Shown here one piece after another: positions 24,913 to 33,454 of a stretch of DNA of 64,000 nt (position 1 is the first letter of the stretch; every line of letters starts with the position of its first letter). Where the stretch lies: contig NZ_CP146022.1 in NCBI RefSeq assembly GCF_036967205.1, positions 4,340,001-4,404,000 on the forward strand, read 5' to 3'. A program made the position numbers and the translations under genes. The DNA is from Streptomyces sp. Q6. GTDB taxonomy: Bacteria > Actinomycetota > Actinomycetes > Streptomycetales > Streptomycetaceae. Below the pieces are notes generated by a model. That model was given only the letters and a program-made list of their open reading frames with translations, made no database searches and was not told the origin of the DNA.

Positions 24913-26484
24913 ATGGCACAGCAGCAGCGCGCTCAGGGCCCGTCCGACCCCGAGGCGACTGGCGGCGGTATGTCAGATGCGCCGGAGATGTGGGGTAACG
25001 GCGGGCTCGTCGGCGACGGCCGGTACCGGCTGACGCACAGACTCGGCCGGGGCGGCATGGCCGAGGTGTTCGCGGCCGAGGACGTACGTCTCGGGCGCAC
25101 CGTCGCCGTCAAGCTGCTCCGCTCCGACCTCGCCGAGGACCCGGTCTCCAAGGCCCGCTTCACGCGCGAGGCGCAGTCCGTCGCCGGCCTGAACCACCAC
25201 GCCGTCGTCGCGGTCTACGACTCCGGTGAGGACTACGTGAACGGTTCGACCGTTCCGTACATCGTCATGGAGCTCGTCGAGGGCCGCACCATCCGCGACC
25301 TGCTCCTGAACGCCGAGGCGCCGGGCCCCGAGCAGGCCCTGATCATCGTCTCCGGTGTCCTCGAGGCGCTCGCCTACTCGCACCAGCACGGCATCGTGCA
25401 CCGTGACATCAAGCCCGCGAACGTCATCATCACCAACACCGGCGCGGTGAAGGTGATGGACTTCGGCATCGCGCGCGCCCTGCACGGCGCCCAGTCGACG
25501 ATGACGCAGACCGGCATGGTCATGGGCACGCCCCAGTACCTGTCGCCGGAGCAGGCGCTCGGCAAGGCCGTCGACCACCGCTCCGACCTGTACGCGACCG
25601 GCTGTCTGCTCTACGAACTCCTCGCGCTGCGGCCCCCGTTCACCGGTGAGACGCCGCTGTCCGTCGTCTACCAGCACGTCCAGGACATCCCCGTACCGCC
25701 CTCCGAGGCGTCGGACGCGACGCCGCCGGAGCTGGACGGCCTTGTCATGCGCTCGCTCGCCAAGGACCCGGACGACCGGTTCCAGACGGCCGAGGAGATG
25801 CGCGGGCTCGTCCAGTACGGGCTTCAGATGCTGTACGAGCAGGGCGGCCACACCGGCACCTGGAACACGGGCCCGGTCGACATGCACGAGGGCGGCAGCA
25901 CCCCGGCCATGGGCATGGGGATGGCCGGTACCACCGCGCTGCAGCACCCCGGCGACGGCGGCACGGCCGCGCAGCCGATGCTGCGCCCGCCGGGCGGCGA
26001 CGACGGCGGCTTCGACGGCAACGGACACGGCGGCGGCGGTGGCCGCGGCAAGATGTGGATCGTCGCCGCGCTCGCCGTGATCGCGATCGCGGTGGGCGTC
26101 GCCTGGGCGCTCACCAGCCAGAACGACAACAACAAGGGACCGGGCACCAAGCAGTCGCCGACGGCCACGCAGTCCGAGAAGACGGACGAGCCCACCGAGA
26201 CGTCGGACGAGAACACGTCGCAGGGCGAGACCGAGGACCCGGGCACCAGCACGGGCGGCAACAGCGACTACTCGCCGTCGTACACGCCGAGCACGGGCCA
26301 GGCGACCCCGTCGCAGACCGCGACGCAGCCGACGAACCAGCCGACGAAGCAGACCCCGTCCAAGACGCAGGAGCCGACGCAGGACCCGACGGAGGAGCCC
26401 ACGGACACGGGCCAGCCGACGGACGACGGCAGCAACACCCAGGACCCGGCGGCGGTCGGCGGCACCGACGGCGGCGCCGACTAG
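24913..26484 (+). CDS. Membrane Ser/Thr protein kinase with disordered extracellular tail
   Basis: 523 aa. The kinase domain (about 38-300) has LGRGGMAEV, AVKLL, HRDIKPANV, DFGIARAL and GTPQYLSPEQ. One TM helix (MWIVAALAVIAIAVGVAWAL) is followed by about 130 extracellular residues dominated by Thr, Pro, Glu, Asp and Gln with no PASTA module, so it may act as a spacer or a glycosylated stalk. The ATG 24913 gives MAQQQRAQG. It is paired divergently with the PASTA kinase, and the two kinase domains are clearly related. Confidence 0.92.
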   Translation: MAQQQRAQGPSDPEATGGGMSDAPEMWGNGGLVGDGRYRLTHRLGRGGMAEVFAAEDVRLGRTVAVKLLRSDLAEDPVSKARFTREAQSVAGLNHHAVVAVYDSGEDYVNGSTVPYIVMELVEGRTIRDLLLNAEAPGPEQALIIVSGVLEALAYSHQHGIVHRDIKPANVIITNTGAVKVMDFGIARALHGAQSTMTQTGMVMGTPQYLSPEQALGKAVDHRSDLYATGCLLYELLALRPPFTGETPLSVVYQHVQDIPVPPSEASDATPPELDGLVMRSLAKDPDDRFQTAEEMRGLVQYGLQMLYEQGGHTGTWNTGPVDMHEGGSTPAMGMGMAGTTALQHPGDGGTAAQPMLRPPGGDDGGFDGNGHGGGGGRGKMWIVAALAVIAIAVGVAWALTSQNDNNKGPGTKQSPTATQSEKTDEPTETSDENTSQGETEDPGTSTGGNSDYSPSYTPSTGQATPSQTATQPTNQPTKQTPSKTQEPTQDPTEEPTDTGQPTDDGSNTQDPAAVGGTDGGAD

Positions 26485-26491
26485 GGCCGGA

Positions 26492-26929
26492 CTACCCGAG
26501 CGGGACCACCCGCGCCGACCCGCCCCGCAGCTCGTGCACCGTCACGAACTGCGGGGCGACGCGCAGGTAGACCGGGTCGAACAGCTCGCCGTCCGCGAAG
26601 TGCGGGGCGGGGCCGAAGAGTTCGAGTTCGGCGGTGGTCGGCTCGATCTGCTCGCAGGTGCCGACGCACTGCACCGACCACTGGCCGTCGCCGCGCGGGT
26701 CCTCCCCGCCCAGGTTGTCCGCGCCGTACGCGACGACGCTGCCGATGCAGGCCACGTGGTAGCCGTAGCCCCGGTGCAGGCGCAGCAGGAGCCGGCCGTC
26801 GGCCACGATGTGGCGGGCGGAGGCGAGGAAGGGCAGTGCGCGCATGCTGGTGGCCACCCGCCCGTAGTTCACCCGGGCGAGGAGCTCGAAGCCGCGCTGG
26901 AGGTCGTCCGGCTGCGTGTCGGAGGGCAT
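26492..26929 (-). CDS. Pyridoxamine 5'-phosphate oxidase-like flavin-fold protein
   Basis: 145 aa. The sequence ELLARVNYGRVATSMRALPF, then HIVADGRLLLRLHRGYGYHV and VVAYGADNLGG, matches small split-barrel FMN- or F420-binding proteins of the pyridoxamine oxidase-like superfamily. Its substrate is unknown. The ATG 26927-26929 (MPSDTQPDDLQ) gives the usual length. It lies downstream of the response regulator in the same direction, 98 bp apart, and is convergent with the second kinase. Confidence 0.78.
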   Translation of the reverse strand: MPSDTQPDDLQRGFELLARVNYGRVATSMRALPFLASARHIVADGRLLLRLHRGYGYHVACIGSVVAYGADNLGGEDPRGDGQWSVQCVGTCEQIEPTTAELELFGPAPHFADGELFDPVYLRVAPQFVTVHELRGGSARVVPLG

Positions 26930-27027
26930 GTCACCACTGTGCGATGCCGACGCGGTGCCGGGAAAGGGGACCCCGCCCCCAGCACGGGGGACGTAGGTCC
27001 CGTGTCCGGTGGCGTCCGGGTGACGGG

Positions 27028-27687
27028 TCAGCGCTTCTCGGCCTGCATGCGCGCCACGTACGCGGCGGCCTGCGAGCGGCGCTCCATGCCCAGCTTGGAC
27101 AGCAGACTGGAGACATAGTTCTTGATCGTCTTCTCTGCGAGATGGAGGCGCTCGCCGATCGCGCGGTTGGTCATGCCCTCGCCGATCAGGTCGAGGATCT
27201 TGCGCTCCTGGTCGGTGAGGCCTGACAGCCGGTCGTCCTCCTTGCTGCGGCCGCCGTCGCGCAGCCGCTCCAGGACGCGGGCGGTGGCGACGGGGTCGAG
27301 CAGCGACTTGCCGGCCGCGACGTCCCGTACCGCCGTGAGCAGCTCGTTGCCCCGGATCGCCTTGAGCACATAGCCCGAGGCACCGGCCATGATCGCGTCG
27401 AAGAGGGCCTCGTCGTCCGCGAAGGAGGTCAGCATCAGGCACTTGATCGACTCGTCCTGGGAGCGGATCTCGCGGCATACCTCGACCCCGCTGCCGTCGG
27501 GCAGGCGCACGTCGAGAACGGCCACGTCGGGCCGTGTCGCGGGGATGCGCACCAGGGCGTCGGCGGCCGTACCGGCCTCGCCGACGACCTCGATGTCGTC
27601 CTCCACGGAGAGCAGCTCGTGGACGCCGCGCCGGACCACTTCGTGGTCGTCGAGCAGAAATACATGGATTTTTCCGTCTTCGCGCAC
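27028..27687 (-). CDS. NarL/DevR-type response regulator
   Basis: 219 aa. The receiver domain has [17 protein letters not shown], the phospho-acceptor aspartate in [13 protein letters not shown], and the switch residues in MLTSFAD and KAIRG. The C-terminal LuxR-type HTH reads [20 protein letters not shown], then [20 protein letters not shown]. The overall DevR-like tail suggests a dormancy- or redox-type regulator. No histidine kinase is adjacent, so it is an orphan. The GTG at 27685-27687 is the best start. It diverges from the second oxoacid dehydrogenase operon across an AT-richer region with palindromes. Confidence 0.88.
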   Translation of the reverse strand: MREDGKIHVFLLDDHEVVRRGVHELLSVEDDIEVVGEAGTAADALVRIPATRPDVAVLDVRLPDGSGVEVCREIRSQDESIKCLMLTSFADDEALFDAIMAGASGYVLKAIRGNELLTAVRDVAAGKSLLDPVATARVLERLRDGGRSKEDDRLSGLTDQERKILDLIGEGMTNRAIGERLHLAEKTIKNYVSSLLSKLGMERRSQAAAYVARMQAEKR

Positions 27688-28073
27688 GGATTCAGTCTCA
27701 CACACGAAGTCTTCCCGCGCCCCGGGTGACCGGGATAACGTGCCGGTGTTCCGGCCCCCTGCCAGGCTGAGACCGGTGCCGGTCGCACATGCTGTGACCT
27801 GCGACGCTCCGTCCCGCGTGCGATTACTAGGAAATCCAATCAACCAGTTAGTTGGAAATCCAAGCAAAATCGCAGGTCAGATGGGGTTTCGCAGATGTGT
27901 GGCCCACTGGGTAACGTGCTGGGTGAAGGGTGCATGCCGGGACGCGAACAAGTTCTTTCCAGTCACGCCTGTACCCGTTATCAGCGCACCCACCCCGTGC
28001 GTGGACGGATCAGGCGAGCCGAGCCGACTGGCCATCCGGCAATCCCGGGGGCCGGACCGACGGAGGAGCACAC
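27688..28073. other. Divergent region upstream of the second oxoacid dehydrogenase operon
   Basis: This 386-bp gap between the response regulator and the E1alpha gene is less GC-rich than its surroundings. It contains two copies of GGAAATCCAA (27830-27839 and 27854-27863) in an interlocking set of palindromes. I see no conserved ORF. Confidence 0.6.
27828..27863. promoter_or_regulatory. Duplicated palindromes, probable operator
   Basis: TTGGAAATCCAA (27852-27863) is a 5-2-5 palindrome. TAGGAAATCCAA (27828-27839) repeats it with one arm base changed, 24 bp away. Between them CCAA...TTGG and CAAC...GTTG arms nest. Spacing of about two helical turns fits cooperative dimer binding. The regulator is unknown; the adjacent response regulator is one candidate. 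Confidence 0.65.
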
Positions 28074-29267
28074 GTGACCGTAGACAGTGCTGACAGCACT
28101 GCCGCTGCGCAGCAGGCACGGCCGCCGCGCAAGCGGGCTGCTGCGAAGAAGTCTTCCGGGACGTCTTCCGGGACGAAGAAGTCCCCCGGCGGGCCGGAGC
28201 TGATCCAGCTCCTGACCCCCGAGGGCAAGCGCGTCAAGAACGCCACGTACGACCGGTACGTCGCCGATGTCACCGACGACGAGCTGCGCGGTCTGTACCG
28301 CGACATGGTGATGACCCGTCGCTTCGACGCCGAGGCCACCGCGCTCCAGCGCCAGGGCGAGCTGGGCCTGTGGGCGTCGCTGCTCGGCCAGGAGGCCGCC
28401 CAGATCGGCTCCGGGCGGGCCACCCGCGAGGACGACTACGTCTTCCCGACCTACCGCGAGCACGGCGTCGCCTGGTGCCGCGGTGTCGACCCGACGAACC
28501 TGCTCGGCATGTTCCGCGGTGTGAACCACGGCGGCTGGGACCCGAACAGCAACAACTTCCACCTGTACACGATCGTCATCGGCTCGCAGACGCTGCACGC
28601 CACCGGCTACGCCATGGGCGTCGCCAAGGACGGCGCGGACTCGGCCGTGATCGCGTACTTCGGTGACGGCGCGAGCAGCCAGGGCGACGTCCTGGAGGCC
28701 TTCAACTTCGGCGCGGTCTACAACGCCCCGGTCGTGTTCTTCTGCCAGAACAACCAGTGGGCGATCTCCGAGCCCACCGAGCGCCAGATGCGCGCTCCGC
28801 TCTACCAGCGCGCGCAGGGCTTCGGCTTCCCGGGCGTGCGCGTCGACGGCAACGACGTCCTCGCGTGCCTCGCGGTGACCCGCTGGGCCCTGGAGCGTGC
28901 CCGCAACGGCGAGGGCCCGACCCTCGTCGAGGCGTTCACCTACCGGATGGGCGCGCACACCACCTCCGACGACCCGTCGAAGTACCGGGCCGACGAGGAG
29001 CGCCAGGCGTGGGAGGCGAAGGACCCGATCCTGCGGCTGCGCTCCTACCTGGAGACGCGGACCGACACGGACGAGGCGTTCTTCGCGGACCTCGACGTCG
29101 AGAGCGAGGCGCTCGGCAAGCGCGTCCGTGAGGTCGTACGGGCCATGCCGGACCCGGGCCACCTGGCCATCTTCGAGAACGTGTACGCGGACGGGCACGC
29201 GCTCGTCGACGAGGAGCGGGCCCAATTCGCCGCCTACCAGGCGTCGTTCGCTGACGGGGAGGCCTGA
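28074..29267 (+). CDS. 2-oxoacid dehydrogenase E1 alpha subunit (second copy)
   Basis: 397 aa, a pyruvate or branched-chain 2-oxoacid dehydrogenase E1 alpha. The ThDP motif runs from GDGASSQGDVLEAFNFGAVY to QNNQWAISEP. TYRMGAHTTSDDPSKYR is the conserved loop. A Lys/Ser/Ala-rich N-terminal extension of about 40 residues precedes the core. GGAGGAG lies 4-10 bases before GTG 28074. It starts a three-gene operon with E1beta six bases downstream. Substrate cannot be decided from sequence alone; the high similarity to the 12307-15891 set suggests branched-chain oxoacids. Confidence 0.88.
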   Translation: MTVDSADSTAAAQQARPPRKRAAAKKSSGTSSGTKKSPGGPELIQLLTPEGKRVKNATYDRYVADVTDDELRGLYRDMVMTRRFDAEATALQRQGELGLWASLLGQEAAQIGSGRATREDDYVFPTYREHGVAWCRGVDPTNLLGMFRGVNHGGWDPNSNNFHLYTIVIGSQTLHATGYAMGVAKDGADSAVIAYFGDGASSQGDVLEAFNFGAVYNAPVVFFCQNNQWAISEPTERQMRAPLYQRAQGFGFPGVRVDGNDVLACLAVTRWALERARNGEGPTLVEAFTYRMGAHTTSDDPSKYRADEERQAWEAKDPILRLRSYLETRTDTDEAFFADLDVESEALGKRVREVVRAMPDPGHLAIFENVYADGHALVDEERAQFAAYQASFADGEA

Positions 29268-29272
29268 CGGTC

Positions 29273-30253
29273 ATGGCGGTACAGAAGCTTCCGATCGCCA
29301 AGGCGATCAACGAGTCCCTGCGCACGGCGCTGGAGAACGACCCGAAGGTCCTCGTCATGGGCGAGGACGTCGGCAAGCTCGGCGGCGTCTTCCGCGTCAC
29401 GGACGGACTCCAGAAGGACTTCGGCGAGGAGCGGGTCATCGACACCCCGCTCGCGGAGTCCGGCATCGTCGGCACCGCGATCGGCCTCGCGCTGCGCGGC
29501 TACCGGCCCGTCGTGGAGATCCAGTTCGACGGTTTCGTCTTCCCCGCGTACGACCAGATCGTCACGCAGCTCGCGAAGATGCACGCCCGCGCGCTCGGCA
29601 AGGTCAAGACGCCGGTCGTCATCCGTATCCCGTACGGCGGCGGCATCGGCGCGGTCGAGCACCACAGTGAGTCGCCGGAGGCGCTGTTCGCGCACGTCCC
29701 GGGCCTCAAGGTGGTCACGCCGTCCAACTCCAGCGACGCGTACTGGATGTTGCAGCAGGCCATCCAGAGCGACGACCCGGTGATCTTCTTCGAGCCGAAG
29801 CGGCGCTACTGGGACAAGGGCGAGCTCGACACCGAGGCGATCCCGGCCCCGCTGCACGGGGCGCACGTGGCGCGCGAGGGCAGCGACCTGACGCTGGCCG
29901 CGTACGGGCCGATGGTGAAGGTCTGCCTGGAGGCGGCCGCGGCGGCGCAGGAGGAGGGCAAGTCCCTGGAGGTCCTCGACCTGCGCTCGATCTCGCCGAT
30001 GGACTTCGACTCCGTACAGAAGTCGGTGGAGAAGACGCGGCGGCTCGTCGTCGTGCACGAGGCTCCCGTCTTCCTCGGGTCCGGCGCGGAGCTCGCGGCG
30101 CGGATCACCGAGCGGTGCTTCTACCACCTGGAGGCGCCCGTGCTGCGGGTCGGCGGCTACCACGCGCCGTATCCGCCGGCGCGTCTGGAGGACGAGTATC
30201 TGCCGGGGCTCGACCGGGTACTCGATGCTGTCGACCGCTCGCTGGCGTACTGA
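29273..30253 (+). CDS. 2-oxoacid dehydrogenase E1 beta subunit (second copy)
   Basis: 326 aa. It shares VMGEDVGKLGGVFRVTDGLQ, FGEERVIDTPLAESGIVG and GGIGAVEHHSESPEALF with the first-copy E1beta at 13464-14477, so the two are clear paralogues. The C-terminal transketolase domain contains LEVLDLRSISPMDFDSVQKS. It lies six bases after E1alpha and 14 bases before E2. Confidence 0.9.
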   Translation: MAVQKLPIAKAINESLRTALENDPKVLVMGEDVGKLGGVFRVTDGLQKDFGEERVIDTPLAESGIVGTAIGLALRGYRPVVEIQFDGFVFPAYDQIVTQLAKMHARALGKVKTPVVIRIPYGGGIGAVEHHSESPEALFAHVPGLKVVTPSNSSDAYWMLQQAIQSDDPVIFFEPKRRYWDKGELDTEAIPAPLHGAHVAREGSDLTLAAYGPMVKVCLEAAAAAQEEGKSLEVLDLRSISPMDFDSVQKSVEKTRRLVVVHEAPVFLGSGAELAARITERCFYHLEAPVLRVGGYHAPYPPARLEDEYLPGLDRVLDAVDRSLAY

Positions 30254-30267
30254 GAGGGGGCTGAATC

Positions 30268-31614
30268 ATGGCTCGTGAATTCAAGATGCCGGACGTGGGC
30301 GAAGGCCTGACCGAGGCCGAGATCCTCAAGTGGTACGTGCAGCCGGGCGACACCGTCGAGGACGGGCAGGTCGTCTGCGAGGTCGAGACGGCGAAGGCGG
30401 CCGTCGAGCTGCCGATCCCGTACGACGGTGTGGTGCGGGAGCTGCTGTTCCCCGAGGGCACGACGGTCGACGTCGGCCAGGTGATCATCTCTGTGGACGT
30501 GGCGGGCGAGGCGCCGGCCCCCGCGCCCGAGCCGGTCGCGGTGGCGGCCGAGGCCGTGGAGGCCGTGGAGGAGGCCGCGCCGACCGGGCGGCAGCCCGTG
30601 CTCGTCGGCTACGGCGTCGCCGAGTCGTCGACGAAGCGGCGGGCCCGCAAGGGCGCCGCGCCGGAGACCGTGGCCAACGGGACGCCGACGCTGACCCGGC
30701 CGCTGGCCAAGCCGCCGGTGCGCAAGCTCGCCAAGGACCTCGGCGTCGACCTCGCCACCGTGATCCCGTCGAACCCGGACGGGATCATCACGCGTGCGGA
30801 CGTGCACGCGGCCGTCGCGCCCGCGGCGCCCGCCGCCGCACCCGAGGTGGTGGAGCAGGCCGCTCCGGCGCCCGCCGCCGTCCCGGCCGCGCCCGTCGCG
30901 TCGTACGACACCGTGCGCGAGACCCGGATCCCGATCAAGGGCGTCCGCAAGGCGACCGCGCAGGCGATGATCGGGTCCGCGTTCACCGCGCCGCACGTCA
31001 CGGAGTTCGTGACGGTCGACGTGACGCGCACGATGAAGCTCGTCGAGGAGCTGAAGGCCGACAAGGACATGGCCGGGCTGCGGGTCAATCCGCTGCTGCT
31101 CATCGCCAAGGCGCTGCTCGTCGCGATCAAGCGGAACCCGGAGATCAGCGCGGCCTGGGACGAGGCCCACCAGGAGATCGTCCAGAAGCACTACGTGAAC
31201 CTGGGCATCGCCGCGGCCACGCCGCGCGGTCTGATCGTGCCGAACATCAAGGACGCGCACGCCAAGACGCTGCCCGAACTGGCCGCCGCGCTCGGCGAGT
31301 TGGTGGCGACCGCCCGTGAGGGCAAGACGTCGCCGGGTGCCATGCAGGGCGGCACGGTGACCATCACCAACGTCGGCGTCTTCGGCGTCGACACCGGTAC
31401 GCCGATCCTGAACCCGGGCGAGTCGGCGATCCTCGCCGTCGGCGCGATCAAGCCGCAGCCGTGGGTCCACAAGGGCAAGGTCAAGCCGCGTCAGGTGACG
31501 ACGCTCGCGCTCTCCTTCGACCACCGCCTGGTGGACGGGGAGCTGGGCTCCAAGGTCCTCGCGGACGTCGCGGCGATCCTGGAGCGCCCCAAGCGCCTGA
31601 TCACCTGGAGCTAG
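30268..31614 (+). CDS. 2-oxoacid dehydrogenase E2 acyltransferase (second copy)
   Basis: 448 aa. The N-terminal lipoyl domain has the lysine in VCEVETAKAAVELPIPYDG. An Ala/Pro/Glu-rich linker, a subunit-binding domain (PPVRKLAKDLGVDLATVIPS) and the catalytic domain ending DHRLVDGELGSKVL follow. It transfers the acyl group to CoA. As in the first cluster there is no neighbouring E3 gene. A GC-rich hairpin at 31657-31690 lies between it and the convergent DD-peptidase gene. Confidence 0.9.
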   Translation: MAREFKMPDVGEGLTEAEILKWYVQPGDTVEDGQVVCEVETAKAAVELPIPYDGVVRELLFPEGTTVDVGQVIISVDVAGEAPAPAPEPVAVAAEAVEAVEEAAPTGRQPVLVGYGVAESSTKRRARKGAAPETVANGTPTLTRPLAKPPVRKLAKDLGVDLATVIPSNPDGIITRADVHAAVAPAAPAAAPEVVEQAAPAPAAVPAAPVASYDTVRETRIPIKGVRKATAQAMIGSAFTAPHVTEFVTVDVTRTMKLVEELKADKDMAGLRVNPLLLIAKALLVAIKRNPEISAAWDEAHQEIVQKHYVNLGIAAATPRGLIVPNIKDAHAKTLPELAAALGELVATAREGKTSPGAMQGGTVTITNVGVFGVDTGTPILNPGESAILAVGAIKPQPWVHKGKVKPRQVTTLALSFDHRLVDGELGSKVLADVAAILERPKRLITWS

Positions 31615-31656
31615 GGCCTGCCGGGCCCGGGCCCTCGGGCCTGAGGAAGTGACGGA

Positions 31657-31690
31657 GAAGGGCGCCCACCCCGCCGGGAGGGCGCCCTTC
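31657..31690. terminator. Bidirectional hairpin after the second E2 gene
   Basis: GAAGGGCGCCC (31657-31667) and GGGCGCCCTTC (31680-31690) form a perfect 11-bp stem with a 12-base loop between two convergent genes. Confidence 0.8.
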
Positions 31691-31704
31691 GACGTGAGCG
31701 GGTC

Positions 31705-32580
31705 CTACTTCTTGAAGCCGTAGTCCATCAGCTTCTTGGCGTCCGACGTGCGGGCGGAGACCGACGTCGACTTGAGCACCGTGCCGATGACCGTCTTGCC
31801 GTTGCGGGTCGCCGCGAAGACGAGGCAGTAGCCGGCCTCGGGGCCGGAGCCCGTCTTCACGCCGATCGCGCCGGTGTAGGTGCCGAGCAGGGTGTTCGTG
31901 TTGGACCACGACATGTAGCGGTAGCCGCCGGACTTCGTCGTGACCTTCTGCTTCGTCGACTTGGTCTTGACGACCGTGCGGAACGTCGAGTTCTTCATCG
32001 CCGACGACGCGATCTTGGTGAGGTCGCGCGGCGTCGAGTAGTTCGAGCCCTGGCCGATGCCGTCGAACGAGTCGAAGTGCGTGTTCTTCAGGCCCAGGTC
32101 GGCCGCCGACTTGTTCATCTTGCCGATGAAGGACTTCACGCGGGCGGCGCGCGTGGTGCCCGAGCCGAACTTGTCCGCGAGCGCGTACGCCGCGTCACAG
32201 CCCGACGGCAGCATCAGGCCGTACAGGAGCGAGCGGACGGAGACCTTGTCGCCGACGATGAGCCGGGCGGACGAGGCGTTGTTCCTGACGATGTAGTCGC
32301 TGTACGCCTTCGAGATCGTGACCTTGGCGTCCAGGTTGAGGTTCTTCTGGGCCAGCACCACCTTGGCCGTCATGATCTTGGTGGTGGAGCCGGTCGACCG
32401 GCGCGTGTCCGCGGCCTTGGTGAACAGGGTCGTGCCCGTCCCGTTGTTCATCACGAACCCGCCCTTGGCGGCGATCGTGGGGGTGGCCAGCGTCGCGGCC
32501 TGTGCGGAGGTGGTCAGTGCTCCGCCGGTGAGCATCGTTCCCGCGACGAGAACGGAGATGCCCGCTATGCGAGTTTTCAA
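31705..32580 (-). CDS. DD-peptidase, S11 family, similar to Streptomyces K15
   Basis: 291 aa secreted low-molecular-mass penicillin-binding protein. A signal peptide (MKTRIAGISVLVAGTMLTGG, then SAQA-ATLA) is followed by the catalytic STTK serine-lysine motif, SGC in place of the usual SxN, and KTG in GVKTGSG. The K15 DD-transpeptidase of Streptomyces is known to carry the same SGC variant. It trims or cross-links peptidoglycan stem peptides outside the cell. The length of mature protein, about 260 residues, matches K15. Starts at ATG 32578-32580. Confidence 0.9.
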   Translation of the reverse strand: MKTRIAGISVLVAGTMLTGGALTTSAQAATLATPTIAAKGGFVMNNGTGTTLFTKAADTRRSTGSTTKIMTAKVVLAQKNLNLDAKVTISKAYSDYIVRNNASSARLIVGDKVSVRSLLYGLMLPSGCDAAYALADKFGSGTTRAARVKSFIGKMNKSAADLGLKNTHFDSFDGIGQGSNYSTPRDLTKIASSAMKNSTFRTVVKTKSTKQKVTTKSGGYRYMSWSNTNTLLGTYTGAIGVKTGSGPEAGYCLVFAATRNGKTVIGTVLKSTSVSARTSDAKKLMDYGFKK

Positions 32581-32767
32581 CTTAAACGCTCCAAATGCCC
32601 CTAGGGCGCGGGCTCTTGAGCGAGGCCGCGCGTAAGTGAGACATCTGGGGCGGGTGAGTGGTTGCCCAGAAAACGCACAGGATGCGACTCCTGACGCGAC
32701 TGCCGGTCGGTGTCCCGCATCGTGGACCGGGTCAGGGTTGCGTACGTGTTGTATCTATGATGTGCGC

Positions 32768-33454
32768 ATGCCCTCGCCAGCCGTCGCCAAGCGTGTCACC
32801 GACAAACAGATCACCGAGAAGCGCCAGCCCGCCGCCGAGCGGGTCTACGACCACGTCAAGAGCGGTGTGCTCGAACGCCGTTACGAGGGTGGGACGTTGC
32901 TCACCGAGGGCGAGCTCGCCGAGGCCGTCGGGGTGTCCCGCACCCCCGTGCGCGAGGCGCTGCTCAAGCTGGAGGTCGAGGGGCTCCTGCGGCTCTACCC
33001 GAAGAAGGGCGCCCTGGTGCTGCCCGTCTCCGCGCAGGAGATCACGGACGTCGTGGAGACCCGGCTGCTCGTCGAGGAGCACGCGGTCCGCAAGGCCGTG
33101 CCCGCCTCACCGGCGCTCCTGGCCCGCCTCGCGGAACTCCTGGAGGTCCAGCGCGGGCAGGCGGCCGCCGGGGACTTCGCCGAGGCCGCCGCCACCGACC
33201 GCTGCTTCCACGCGGAGATCGTCCGCAGCGGCGGCAACGCGATCCTGTCCCGCCTCTACGACCAACTGCGCGACCGGCAGCTGCGGATGGGCGTCGCCGT
33301 GATGCACTCCCACCCCGACCGCATCGCCAAGACCCTCGCCGAGCACGGCGAACTCCTCGACGCGCTGCGCTCCGGCGACACGGACGCGGCCGTCGCCGTC
33401 GTCCACCGGCACGTGGGCTGGTTCCAGAGCCTGGCGCGGGGTGACGTGCGATGA
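32768..33454 (+). CDS. GntR-family regulator, FadR/FCD type
   Basis: 228 aa. The N-terminal winged HTH reads RVYDHVKSGVLERRYEGGTL, then LAEAVGVSRTPVREALLKLE, the GntR signature. The C-terminal domain (about 95-225) is helical and contains RLLVEEHAVRKAV, CFHAEIVRSGGN and the metal-binding-type histidine HGELLDALRSGD of FCD domains. It likely senses a small carboxylate. It overlaps the MFS transporter gene by ATGA, so it probably controls that exporter or importer and itself. Confidence 0.87.
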   Translation: MPSPAVAKRVTDKQITEKRQPAAERVYDHVKSGVLERRYEGGTLLTEGELAEAVGVSRTPVREALLKLEVEGLLRLYPKKGALVLPVSAQEITDVVETRLLVEEHAVRKAVPASPALLARLAELLEVQRGQAAAGDFAEAAATDRCFHAEIVRSGGNAILSRLYDQLRDRQLRMGVAVMHSHPDRIAKTLAEHGELLDALRSGDTDAAVAVVHRHVGWFQSLARGDVR

